A stretch of 25,797 bases of DNA from a virus: positions 1 through 25,797 of the IMG/VR virus record IMGVR_UViG_3300017917_002031. One strand, given 5' to 3'. Of the stretch, positions 14,907-21,844 are shown piece after piece. The translations under genes were made by a program, and so were the position numbers. The stretch's first letter is position 1, and each line of letters opens with the position of its first letter. Under the pieces are notes generated by a model. It saw nothing but the letters and a program-made list of their open reading frames with translations. It searched no databases and was not told where the DNA came from.

Positions 14907-16928
14907 TCAGCAGGTTCCGTCCACTACATTTTCTACAGTAAAGTAATAAAGATATTTTCCGAGATATGTATTTCCAACAAGATTGTTACTATTTAACAAC
15001 AAATCTGTATATGGCACAACATTCATTTTAACCAAGTGATTTATATTTCCAGAAGAAATATTGTAATTTGCAGATGTTACTCCAATAGGACGCCATTTAA
15101 AATTACTAGATGCTTCTGGGGAAACCCATCCCGGTGCCAAATAATTTGAGGAATAAGTTAAACCAAGCGGCCTTTCATTCAAATTGATTGCCCAAGTATC
15201 ATCTTGTGTATTATTTCCTTTCCATATTTTATCTTTTTCCCACTTTTCTATTTGATGGATATAATACGATGCGCCACCTGATGCAGACTGTAATGGTCCA
15301 GTAGATCCATATAGACTATTAAAATTTAATCTAACCCAATTGTATCTGTATGGACCATATGCTTGACCAGTGTTAACAGTATTGTCTAATTCATACTGCG
15401 TTAACATTGCAAAAAATGATTGTTCTTCTTTTGCCATGCAACATAAACTATACATTATAAAATTTTGTTTTTCAATTTTTCTTGAAAGTTCCAGTCTATC
15501 ATTTTCATATGTTCCAGTCAATCCAGCAAGAAATGTTGAATATCTTATATCAAGTATTTTTTGCAAATTTGTATATATTCCACCTATTCCGGAGGCAGTA
15601 AGAGTTGATTCATCTGGATGATGGGGGTGAATAGGAGTCATATCAAACATGTTTTTCCACATTTCGGGATTATCAACATATTGAAAATATCCGGTGCTTC
15701 CCATAAAATTTAAAGAAGCAAAACTTCTTTGATTTCCAAAATTTTGACTCAAATGCGTTAATTGTTGACCATCATTGACGGGATCCAATTCATTATAAAA
15801 TCCCCAATGGTTTTCGCATAAAATTTCATCTGAGCCCGGAGTAGATCCTTCTGTTCCTTTTGAAGAAATTATTTGAATATTATACTTTTGACCTTCATCT
15901 TGAAATTGATAACTGAGTATATCCGCTGAATAAGATAATCCACGTGGACCGGGAGGTACATCGTAAACTTTTGGAACTTTTCTTATATAGTGATAATTTT
16001 TTGAAATAAATTGATCATTTGGATCTGTTCTCAAATGATATATTTTTCTATAATTTTTTTCATCAGAAAGTTTTTGTACTACAGCATCCCCATCAAATAC
16101 ACCAAATCTAAGATAATTTTCATCTATTTTTTTATCAGAACTATTTTTATCATCTTCAATATTTTCACAAAAATATTTAAAATTTATTTTATTATCAAAA
16201 TCTGTCCAAAACAAAAATCTAGGAGAACCCGAAGCCCCAGATGGATATGATCCTCCATTAAACCGTTGTTTGGCTAATTCCGGAGTAGAACACGCAGCCG
16301 AAGCAAGATAATTCAAATATTGAAGTGGATTGTCAGTCGGACTTTCAATTCTGTACTCTTTTGGATTTAAAGTTTTATAAACAATGTAATTTGTTGTGTT
16401 GTCTATAACTGAATCCGGAGCCGTTTCATTTATAAGCTCTATTGGTTTAAATAAAATATAATTGTCAAGGTAATCAACCATTTCGTGAATTGTGCTAACT
16501 AAAGGTTTTTTCCAGTTGACAGGATCCAATGCCAACAATTCAGAGTTCAGAGAATGGTTTTGAAAATACTTATAAAATAAATTTGTAAAATAAATGCTGA
16601 CATAAACTTGTTCGGTTTTTGATGCTGCATTGTTTATGTATGCTGTAGAAGTTATATCAAAATAAGAATGATCGCCGCTTATGTATTGTAATTTAATTTT
16701 TACTATTTTTTTTAATTTTATAAATGAGACTATATCAGTTTGATCGCGAACAATTAGTGCCCCGGAAGGCAATATATCTGTAACGTTTTCTGTGAGCTCT
16801 ATACGTTCATATTGACATTGATCATTTCTTTTTGAAACATCTAATACTTCTTTTCGATCTACATCAACTAAAAAAATATTAGTTATAGTAGAATAGGCTG
16901 GATTAAATTTATTATCTGTGTTTGGCAT
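14907..16928 (-). CDS. Large baseplate protein, putative central hub (gp27-like)
   Basis: This 673-residue protein sits in the baseplate cluster between gp53 and the hub-associated gene. The N-terminal part (about 1-300) looks like a hub tube domain: NIFLVDVDRKEVLDVSKRND, YERIELTENVTDILPSGALI VRDQTDIVSF (a 'membrane-distal barrel' with displacement strand), a TIHEMVDYLDNYILFKPIEL segment and NPLQYLNYLASAAC followed by PRFLFWTDFDNKINFKYFCE. The last two match the gp27-type '[24 protein letters not shown]...N' pattern in layout. The middle and C-terminal parts are rich in Tyr, Asn and Trp, as in structural proteins. T4 gp27 is 391 residues, so this one would be enlarged. GGTGA lies just upstream of the ATG. 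Hub identity is an inference. Confidence 0.72.
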   Translation of the reverse strand: MPNTDNKFNPAYSTITNIFLVDVDRKEVLDVSKRNDQCQYERIELTENVTDILPSGALIVRDQTDIVSFIKLKKIVKIKLQYISGDHSYFDITSTAYINNAASKTEQVYVSIYFTNLFYKYFQNHSLNSELLALDPVNWKKPLVSTIHEMVDYLDNYILFKPIELINETAPDSVIDNTTNYIVYKTLNPKEYRIESPTDNPLQYLNYLASAACSTPELAKQRFNGGSYPSGASGSPRFLFWTDFDNKINFKYFCENIEDDKNSSDKKIDENYLRFGVFDGDAVVQKLSDEKNYRKIYHLRTDPNDQFISKNYHYIRKVPKVYDVPPGPRGLSYSADILSYQFQDEGQKYNIQIISSKGTEGSTPGSDEILCENHWGFYNELDPVNDGQQLTHLSQNFGNQRSFASLNFMGSTGYFQYVDNPEMWKNMFDMTPIHPHHPDESTLTASGIGGIYTNLQKILDIRYSTFLAGLTGTYENDRLELSRKIEKQNFIMYSLCCMAKEEQSFFAMLTQYELDNTVNTGQAYGPYRYNWVRLNFNSLYGSTGPLQSASGGASYYIHQIEKWEKDKIWKGNNTQDDTWAINLNERPLGLTYSSNYLAPGWVSPEASSNFKWRPIGVTSANYNISSGNINHLVKMNVVPYTDLLLNSNNLVGNTYLGKYLYYFTVENVVDGTC

Positions 16929-16937
16929 ATTTCACCA

Positions 16938-17786
16938 TTATCCAAATGTCACGACATTATTAATAATTTGTGTAAGCTTTCCTGGTAAAAATATTTTTAC
17001 ATATTTGTTGTTGTTAACAACAACTTCATAGTTTGTTTGTGTTGTCAAAAAACCTGTATTGGTCGATGGTGGTGGTGGGAATGCAGACGATACTTCTGTA
17101 TATGAGCTATCGCCATTGTCTGCACTAGCTATAACTGATCCCGAATCTTCTACATAAATAGCAGCTACTTCTTCAGCAGTTCCAGTTTTATTTATTGTAG
17201 TATTTTCTGTCCCTATTTGGTCATATGTACTGCCATCATTTTGCGTAGCTATTACTGCCAAGCTATCATTCCCAGATGCAATACTCATATCAAGCACAGT
17301 ACCACCAATTGAAGGTTTTGTTGTCATTCTTCCAGTATAGTAATCAGTTTTTTCTACAATAGTAAATGGACCATCTAGATTAAAATTTCCAACAGAAGAA
17401 TATTCCCATTTATTTCCATATGTTGAACCAGAATATGGAGTAATTATAGAAGTTTCTCCAATTACGAACGAAGGTGATCCGTAAAGAATTCCACGCAAAC
17501 CCGTCGTAATTTTATCTTGTGTTTCTGTTTTATACGTAGTTGGGTTTTGTGCGGTGAGAGAAAATGGATCTATTGTTTGATTTGCAAACAATATTAACCA
17601 CATAGAATTGTTGTCTTCGTATATGTTCTGTGACAGCTCAACCAGTGTTGTACTATTGTCAACCAAAGTATTTTGGGTTTGGGCCAAACTATAATTTATT
17701 TCACATCTTGTAAAAAAATCTGAAATAGTAAAATCACCTATTGTGGTGGAAAATGTTCTTTTAGGTAATTTGGAAAAATATTTCAT
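16938..17786 (-). CDS. 53: Baseplate wedge protein gp53
   Basis: This is the wedge component that links neighbouring wedges around the hub. The first 100 residues carry the gp53 pattern: MKYFSKLPKRTF, then ISDFFTRCEINYSLAQ and a LysM-like segment TTLVELSQNIYEDNNSMWLI with LFANQTIDPFSLTAQNP (46-82; T4 has ELANAIYGNPQLYWVLLMCNDNYDPYYGW). The rest is Ser/Thr/Gly-rich with beta character, including a poly-Pro stretch FPPPPSTNTG near residue 240. It is longer (282) than T4 gp53 (196), owing to this C-terminal part. It begins 3 bases after the gp48 stop, with no Shine-Dalgarno sequence. Confidence 0.85.
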   Translation of the reverse strand: MKYFSKLPKRTFSTTIGDFTISDFFTRCEINYSLAQTQNTLVDNSTTLVELSQNIYEDNNSMWLILFANQTIDPFSLTAQNPTTYKTETQDKITTGLRGILYGSPSFVIGETSIITPYSGSTYGNKWEYSSVGNFNLDGPFTIVEKTDYYTGRMTTKPSIGGTVLDMSIASGNDSLAVIATQNDGSTYDQIGTENTTINKTGTAEEVAAIYVEDSGSVIASADNGDSSYTEVSSAFPPPPSTNTGFLTTQTNYEVVVNNNKYVKIFLPGKLTQIINNVVTFG

Positions 17787-17789
17787 AAA

Positions 17790-18566
17790 TTAAGTTAAAT
17801 ATTTAGCGGCTATTTCTGACTTGGAAAGAACTTGATTCTCTTGAGGATCATATGTTCCTGTTTCAAATTCTTGAAATACCAAACCCAGCAACGTTATGTT
17901 TGAATGTCCAGTCGGAGTAAACCTTACAACGGGGTCTAATTCATCATTTTTTTTCACAATTACGGTTTTTAATACCATCGTTAACGGTCTACCCAAAAAA
18001 TCTCTAGAAATTTCATTACCACCCAAACCTTGCATACTAAATGCCCACAAATTTTGTGGATAAGATCTTTCGGGCAATCCAGATGCTACTGTTGGATAAG
18101 AACATTTATAAAATGTTCCAACCAAATTATCTATTGCATACGCCTCATTTGCATTTTTTGGAACTAAAATATATTGGAAAAAATATTGTTTTCTTCCTTC
18201 TGAAGTCATGGTCAATTCCGTCACATTACTAAATCTTCTAAAAGTTGATGTAGCAAATGTCTTTTCGTAATAAAATGTCGCTGGTTGAAGCAACCTAGCA
18301 GCCAAATTACTAAGTCCTCCGCTATTCGCCAAACCAGCTGCTGTTATAACTGGTGCAACTGGGTTATCATTGGATATGCCATATTCGTGCGCAACCTGAA
18401 ACCCCGGATCTTTTGGCATTGGTAATTTTACAACTTGTGTTGCGTTTGCACGAACTGCAGAAGGTGTTCTTTCAGTGCTTTTTAAAGAATATTGACTGCA
18501 ATAAAAATACATCCATCCAATTTGATCATTGGAATATGGAGCTAAAGGATATTGGTAAAAACCCAT
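17790..18566 (-). CDS. 48: Baseplate tail tube cap protein, gp48-like
   Basis: This is a probable cap between hub and tail tube. I place the start at 18566, giving 258 residues beginning MGFYQYPLAPYSNDQIGWMY, because 'YPL...NDxIxFxxxxY' is the usual opening in this family. The longer reading from 18719 would overlap gp4 antisense by over 100 bases and adds an unlikely Phe/Tyr/Leu-rich leader. Later features are KTFATSTFRRFSNVTELTMT, FYKCSYPTVASG and the C-terminal LGGNEISRDFLGRPLTMVLK with a FQEFETGTYDP segment. It is followed by gp53 and diverges from gp4. There is no ribosome binding site before the chosen ATG; a CTAAATA promoter motif ends 7 bases upstream. Family identity is moderately certain. 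Confidence 0.68.
   Translation of the reverse strand: MGFYQYPLAPYSNDQIGWMYFYCSQYSLKSTERTPSAVRANATQVVKLPMPKDPGFQVAHEYGISNDNPVAPVITAAGLANSGGLSNLAARLLQPATFYYEKTFATSTFRRFSNVTELTMTSEGRKQYFFQYILVPKNANEAYAIDNLVGTFYKCSYPTVASGLPERSYPQNLWAFSMQGLGGNEISRDFLGRPLTMVLKTVIVKKNDELDPVVRFTPTGHSNITLLGLVFQEFETGTYDPQENQVLSKSEIAAKYLT
17800..17806 (-). promoter_or_regulatory. Possible late promoter CTAAATA for gp53
   Basis: The minus strand reads GCTAAATATTTAACTTAATTTATG, the last three bases being the gp53 start. The motif also encodes the end of gp48 (A-K-Y-L-T-stop), so it may be coincidental. If used, it would give a leader of about 8 bases without a Shine-Dalgarno sequence. Confidence 0.4.
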
Positions 18567-18573
18567 ATATGAA

Positions 18574-18580
18574 TATTTAG
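18574..18580 (-). promoter_or_regulatory. Late promoter CTAAATA abutting the gp48 start
   Basis: The minus strand reads TTTTCTAAATATTCATATATG, with the gp48 ATG beginning 8 bases after the last A of the heptamer. It is back to back with the gp4 promoter: only the 6 bases 18581-18586 separate the two motifs. No other leader or ribosome binding site is possible between this motif and the start. Confidence 0.65.
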
Positions 18581-18600
18581 AAAATTCATAAATATTTTTA
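18581..18600 (+). promoter_or_regulatory. Late promoter CATAAATA abutting the gp4 start
   Basis: AAAATTCATAAATATTTTTA ends at the base before the gp4 ATG. CATAAATA is at 18587-18594, so the predicted transcription start falls at about 18600-18601, on the start codon. The same 20 bases occur at gp13 on the other strand. There is no Shine-Dalgarno sequence. Confidence 0.7.
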
Positions 18601-19023
18601 ATGGCATACAAAACCAAATATTTACCAAAAAATCCTAAAAAATATGTTGGTGATGTATCATCAATAACATGTCGTTCTTTGTGGGAAAGACATGTTTGTA
18701 AATTTTTAGATGAAAACAATCAAATAACAAAATGGTCATCCGAAGAAATAGCCATACCTTATTACAGTCCACTTGATAAAAAAATACACAACTATTATCC
18801 AGATTTTTTAATTGAAATGACAAATAATAATCAAAAAGAAGTATGGATGGTTGAAATAAAACCAAAGAAACAAACATATTTAAAAGAAAATGCATCCAAA
18901 AAAGAAGTAGCAACGTGGATTATTAATACGGCTAAATGGAATGCTGCAAAAGCATATTGTGATAAAAATGGTATGCAATTTAAAATTTTAACAGAAAAAG
19001 AACTTTTTTCAAATGCCAAATAA
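18601..19023 (+). CDS. 4: Head completion protein gp4 (T4 gp50/gp4), PD-(D/E)xK fold
   Basis: This acts after DNA packaging to make the head competent for tail joining. The start MAYKTKYLPKNPKKYVGD matches T4 MAYSGKWVPKNISKYRGD, so the ATG at 18601 is secure. Further matches are ITCRSLWERHVCKFLDEN (T4 ITYRSNWEKFFFEWLD), IPYYSPLDKKIHNYYPDF and the catalytic-type EIKPKKQT. This has the layout of a TnsA/PD-(D/E)xK nuclease: E29 in the helix, D68 in YPDF, and E85 and K87 in VEIKPKK. The closing NTAKWNAAKAYCDKNGMQFK ILTEKEL also matches T4. The 140 residues are close to T4 (150). It opens a plus-strand operon and its 3' end overlaps the next gene by 11 bases. Confidence 0.95.
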   Translation: MAYKTKYLPKNPKKYVGDVSSITCRSLWERHVCKFLDENNQITKWSSEEIAIPYYSPLDKKIHNYYPDFLIEMTNNNQKEVWMVEIKPKKQTYLKENASKKEVATWIINTAKWNAAKAYCDKNGMQFKILTEKELFSNAK

Positions 19024-19561
19024 TACAATAACAACCATTAAAGATTATTTTTCAAGACATGGCGGTCTTCAAAGAAACAATCGCTATCAAGTATATTTTG
19101 AAAATTTACCTTCTAGTATTGGATTGGGAGATAGTTCAGAAATTCAAGCACTGAATGTAACTCTTGGTGCAAGAGCAATTGATGCCGTGGCAGATAATCT
19201 TACCGGTTATGGACCAGGAAGAGCTATACCAAGAGCTCAAAAATTTGTCGGTGGAGTATTTTTAGCTTTTCCAGTTACAAACGATAACCACATAACTAAA
19301 TTATTCAACAATTGGTTTAATATACTTTATTCTGGTTATAGACAAGGAAACAATTTTTTAACCAATTACTATGATACTGTTGTAAAAAATACAAATATGG
19401 TTGTCCAATTGTTAGATCCAAATGGTGATGTAAATACTACATTTAAATTTTTTGAAGTGTATCCACTTGAAACTCAAACATTTGAATTTACAATGATGAG
19501 AAACAATGAATATTCTGTGTATCAGGTGTTGATGAATTACCGTGAATTTACTCAAGCATAA
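19013..19561 (+). CDS. Tail tube-fold protein, putative gp54 tube initiator
   Basis: This 182-residue protein has a tube-type N-terminus: ITTIKDYFSRHGGLQRNNRY QVYFENLP, comparable with ITNFK..FNGGTRANR(Y/F) in the two gp19-like proteins of this window. Further features are the RAIPRAQKFVGGVFLAFPVT strand pair, a NWFNILYSGYRQGNNFLTNY YDT helix-loop, and a FKFFEVYPLETQTFEFTMMR ending that corresponds to the GxWP..(L/I) region and last strand of gp19. In T4 gp48 and gp54 share the tube fold and start tube assembly at the baseplate. Since gp48 is encoded divergently nearby and gp26 follows, gp54 is the best guess; a third tube subunit is the alternative. The start lies inside gp4 with no ribosome binding site, suggesting coupling. 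Confidence 0.62.
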   Translation: MPNNTITTIKDYFSRHGGLQRNNRYQVYFENLPSSIGLGDSSEIQALNVTLGARAIDAVADNLTGYGPGRAIPRAQKFVGGVFLAFPVTNDNHITKLFNNWFNILYSGYRQGNNFLTNYYDTVVKNTNMVVQLLDPNGDVNTTFKFFEVYPLETQTFEFTMMRNNEYSVYQVLMNYREFTQA

Positions 19562-19571
19562 GGAATAAATT

Positions 19572-20228
19572 ATGATTGAATCTTTATCAAATCTTTTGCC
19601 AACTTACTCAACCACGCTTCCTTTTAGTAAACAAAAAGTGGATTTTACTCCATTTAAAGTAAAAGATGCAAAAAATATTTCTATAGTATTACAAGAAGAT
19701 AATAAAAAATTATCATTGATGTCTATGATTGGTGTATTAAAAAATTGCGTCAAAGACATTTCATTAAACGAATTGTGTTTGGCGGATGCTGAGTTTTTAT
19801 TTTTACAAATAAGATCAAAAAGCATAGAAGAATTTGTCATTCTTGTTTTTAACGAAAATAAAACAAAATTAAACATAAACGACATAAAAACAAAAAATAC
19901 CATTTCCACAAAACAAATTAAAATTGGAAAAGATATAACTGTTTTTTTGGAAACCCCAAAAATTAAAGATTTGATGGTTTTGGATACATTGGACAAAGAT
20001 GATATAATAAAATCCTGCATTAAAAAAATATCAGTACGGAATGAAATATACGAAGTAAATAAATTTATTCCAACTGAATTTAAAAATATGATAGATAATC
20101 TTCCAATTTCTTTTATAATGGAAGTAGAAGAATTTTTAAAAACTCAACCAGAACTATATGTTGAAATTGAATTCAACAATGAAAAAAAGGAGGTCTCTGG
20201 TATTTTAAATTTTTTTACTTATCGGTGA
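19572..20228 (+). CDS. 26: Baseplate hub assembly protein gp26
   Basis: This is a T4 gp26-family protein (baseplate hub assembly). Key region: VDFTPFKVKDAKNISIVLQE, then SLMSMIGVLKNCVKDISLNE LCLADAEFLFLQIRSKSIEE (the family's 'L.PF..K.EK.L..A.......I...I..CI...D...LP..D.E.LFL.IR.KS.GE'), and a long helical/strand C-terminus ending SGILNFFTYR. At 218 residues it is close to T4 gp26 (208). AAGGAAT lies about 7 bases upstream of the ATG. The same N-terminal layout is shared by tail assembly chaperones of simpler phages. The last 15 codons overlap an open -1 frame that carries a frameshift signal, so a longer fusion with the next ORF is predicted. Confidence 0.85.
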   Translation: MIESLSNLLPTYSTTLPFSKQKVDFTPFKVKDAKNISIVLQEDNKKLSLMSMIGVLKNCVKDISLNELCLADAEFLFLQIRSKSIEEFVILVFNENKTKLNINDIKTKNTISTKQIKIGKDITVFLETPKIKDLMVLDTLDKDDIIKSCIKKISVRNEIYEVNKFIPTEFKNMIDNLPISFIMEVEEFLKTQPELYVEIEFNNEKKEVSGILNFFTYR

Positions 20229-20269
20229 AATTTTTTGACTTGTTTGATTATTATAAAACAAATTTCACC
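20187..20269 (+). promoter_or_regulatory. Predicted programmed -1 ribosomal frameshift signal at the end of gp26
   Basis: In order: AAGGAGG at 20187-20193, within gp26 and with no start codon at a useful distance. Next is the slippery heptamer T_TTA_AAT at 20204-20210, in the gp26 frame and 10 bases after the SD-like element (the dnaX spacing). It is followed at once by T_TTT_TTT at 20210-20216, also in frame. A 7-base spacer (20217-20223) leads to a perfect 10-bp stem, GGTGAAATTT at 20224-20233 with AAATTTCACC at 20260-20269 and a 26-base loop. The -1 frame is open from 20183 (after TGA at 20180) to 20413, so a -1 shift at either heptamer gives gp26 residues 1-215 joined to 66 further residues, 281 in all. 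All elements are read directly; use in vivo is inferred. Confidence 0.72.
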
Positions 20270-20416
20270 TTAATAAATAATTTTTCTTGGAGATTGGAAG
20301 AACTTGAAAACATGTTATTCTGGGAAAGAGAAATTTATATTAAACTATTAAATGATTATAACGAAGAAGAGCGAATGAAGCGAATTCAACAAGAACAACA
20401 AGGGATGTTGATGTAA
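20225..20416 (+). CDS. Short -1 frame ORF after gp26, probable frameshift extension (tail assembly chaperone-like)
   Basis: The 63 residues from the GTG include LEELENMLFWEREIYIKLLN DYNEEERMKRIQQE, a helix with a W-x-R-E core typical of the T-part of tail assembly chaperone fusions; by position it could also be compared with T4 gp51, which follows gene 26. The GTG has no ribosome binding site, lies inside the predicted 10-bp stem and overlaps the gp26 stop (GTGA), so independent initiation looks weak. In the same frame the reading extends upstream through TAC TTA TCG into the slippery region. I therefore expect it to be made mainly as the C-terminal part of a 281-residue gp26 fusion. The stop (TAA) overlaps the next ATG. 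Confidence 0.72.
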   Translation: MKFFDLFDYYKTNFTLINNFSWRLEELENMLFWEREIYIKLLNDYNEEERMKRIQQEQQGMLM

Positions 20417-20946
20417 TGGAAAATAACCAAAAACTAGATTCTGGATTCAAATTAGACGTAACAGCAGATACATCTAAACAAACTACTAATATAGATGCAC
20501 CAGAAATTTTACCAAGTTCTTTTATATTCAAAGTAAATGATGTAAAAGCTCCGGATTCACACTATTATCAATTTCATTCACATGAACAGTTACCACAGTC
20601 TGCCTTAGTGGAATTTCAAAATTCTATTCAATTACCAGAACAAAAGTTATTTAATTTTAAAGAAGAAAAGATAAAAGTTGAAACACAAACATCAAAATCA
20701 TTGTTGAATGAAAAAAATGTTCAACTTAAAGTAAACCCAGAAGATGCTTTAAAAAAAGCAAACCAAATTGGTAAAAATTTAGACGCTGTTAAAAAAGATT
20801 TAGAAAATTTATCTCAAAATATGAGATATCCGGACAACAGAACAAACACTAGAGACAATTATGATGAAACTGTTACAATTCCGGCTGCAAACACAATATT
20901 TGAAAATAGAAAAACAAAAATGATAAAATATCCTGACTGGATATGA
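20416..20946 (+). CDS. Unknown protein ending the gp4-gp26 operon
   Basis: This 176-residue protein has no family I recognise. The first 95 residues are polar and low in hydrophobic residues (LDVTADTSKQTTNIDAPEI, FHSHEQLPQSALVEFQNSIQ). A helical stretch with coiled-coil potential follows at about 110-135 (NPEDALKKANQIGKNLDAVKK DLENLSQ). The C-terminus is short and conserved-looking, TIPAANTIFENRKTKMIKYP DWI. No Cys is present. It starts by TAATG overlap with the preceding ORF and ends at the bidirectional terminator, so it belongs to the gp26 transcript. A role in hub assembly or as a small structural component is possible only by association. Confidence 0.8.
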   Translation: MENNQKLDSGFKLDVTADTSKQTTNIDAPEILPSSFIFKVNDVKAPDSHYYQFHSHEQLPQSALVEFQNSIQLPEQKLFNFKEEKIKVETQTSKSLLNEKNVQLKVNPEDALKKANQIGKNLDAVKKDLENLSQNMRYPDNRTNTRDNYDETVTIPAANTIFENRKTKMIKYPDWI

Positions 20947-20971
20947 AAAAGGCCCCATAAGGGGCCTTTTT
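20946..20971. terminator. Bidirectional rho-independent terminator
   Basis: AAAAAGGCCCC-ATAA-GGGGCCTTTTT: a 6-bp GC stem (20951-20956 with 20961-20966), a 4-base loop and A5/T5 flanks, symmetric so that it works in both directions. It lies between the ends of the converging plus-strand gp4-gp26 operon and the minus-strand gp32 gene. It is the only strong terminator I found in the window. Confidence 0.95.
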
Positions 20972-20972
20972 C

Positions 20973-21830
20973 TTAGTCATTCTCCATTTCGGAGAAGTAC
21001 TTTAGAGGATCCTTTTCCTCCACTTCCTCATTAGCAACCGGATCTTCGTTTACATCATCCTCAATCGTCTTCTCTGTAAACTGGGCTCGGATATCGTCAC
21101 CAGTTGCCTTCTTAAGACGAGCCTGAAGCTCCTCAAAGCTCTTGAACTGGCTCTTATCAGTAAACTCCCGAAGAGAATACTGCTTCTTCCAAAGCTCCTC
21201 AAGCTTCTTGTCCTCACCACCAAAAAGTGGTGCCGGAGCTGCAAACTCAGAACGATCATAGTTGACATAACCACCGACATTACGAATCTTGATCTTGAAG
21301 TCTGCTCCCGTCCAGAAGTTGAACGGATCAACTGCAACCTCATCCTGGTACTCTGGGTGAGCCAATCCCTGGATCTTCTGGAAGATCTTTGTACCGTACT
21401 GGTAGAGGAAGTTCTTGCCCTTATTTTCCGGATTGGCTGGATCTTCTAGAACAAGGATGTTTGAAATATAAGTCAACTTACGCTTACGGTTACGAGCAAT
21501 GTTCTTGTCATCCTCGATTCCGCTATTCCAAAGTTCAGTGTTGGCCTGACAAATTGGGCACTTCTCACCAAGCGTAGTGGGGCAGTTTTCAAATAGCCAA
21601 CCACCCTTTCCCTTGAACGCATGGCTGTAAACTGCAACAAACGGGGCATCCTCGCCCTCAATCTCTGGCAGAAAACGAATTACTGCGTAACCGTTTCCTG
21701 ACTTGTCGATACCCGGCTTCCAAAGCCGGTCATCCTTGTAACTGTCCTTGGAGTTCATCTTATCAAGACGCTCCGAAAGATTTGCGACTGAGTTCTTACT
21801 CTTCTTCTTAAAATCTGAAAAACTTGCCAT
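20973..21830 (-). CDS. 32: Single-stranded DNA-binding protein gp32
   Basis: This coats ssDNA in replication, recombination and repair. N-terminal B-domain: basic KKKSKNS (8-14), comparable with the T4 LAST motif for cooperativity. Core: zinc site H70, C83, C91, C94 in SHAFKGKGGWLFENCPTTLG EKCPIC, matching T4 H64, C77, C87, C90; then ARNRKRKLTYISNILVLEDP and NPENKGKNFLYQYGTKIFQK, an OB-fold region, and FNFWTGADFKIKIRNVGGY. The C-terminal 30 residues are acidic (protein-interaction A-domain). At 285 residues it is near T4 (301). Codon use is unlike the neighbours, with many AAG, CTC and CTT codons, in keeping with high expression. It has a sigma70-type promoter and a hairpin in the leader. Confidence 0.97.
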   Translation of the reverse strand: MASFSDFKKKSKNSVANLSERLDKMNSKDSYKDDRLWKPGIDKSGNGYAVIRFLPEIEGEDAPFVAVYSHAFKGKGGWLFENCPTTLGEKCPICQANTELWNSGIEDDKNIARNRKRKLTYISNILVLEDPANPENKGKNFLYQYGTKIFQKIQGLAHPEYQDEVAVDPFNFWTGADFKIKIRNVGGYVNYDRSEFAAPAPLFGGEDKKLEELWKKQYSLREFTDKSQFKSFEELQARLKKATGDDIRAQFTEKTIEDDVNEDPVANEEVEEKDPLKYFSEMEND

Positions 21831-21844
21831 AATAGATTCTTTCC

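Noticed and set aside
17200-17220. AATAAATA inside gp53
   Set aside because: No gene start downstream within a useful distance.
18567-18719. Longer gp48 reading with 51 extra N-terminal residues
   Set aside because: It would run antisense through the secure start of gp4, adds a Phe/Tyr/Leu-rich leader unlike the family, and ignores the family-like MGFYQYPL start.
19604-20020. Minus-strand ORF opposite gp26, and similar ORFs opposite gp4
   Set aside because: Hydrophobic antisense shadows of recognised genes.
20225-20227. GTG as an ordinary start of an independent gene
   Set aside because: No ribosome binding site at a suitable distance, codon buried in a 10-bp stem, and a complete frameshift signal just upstream; kept only as the edge of the ORF.
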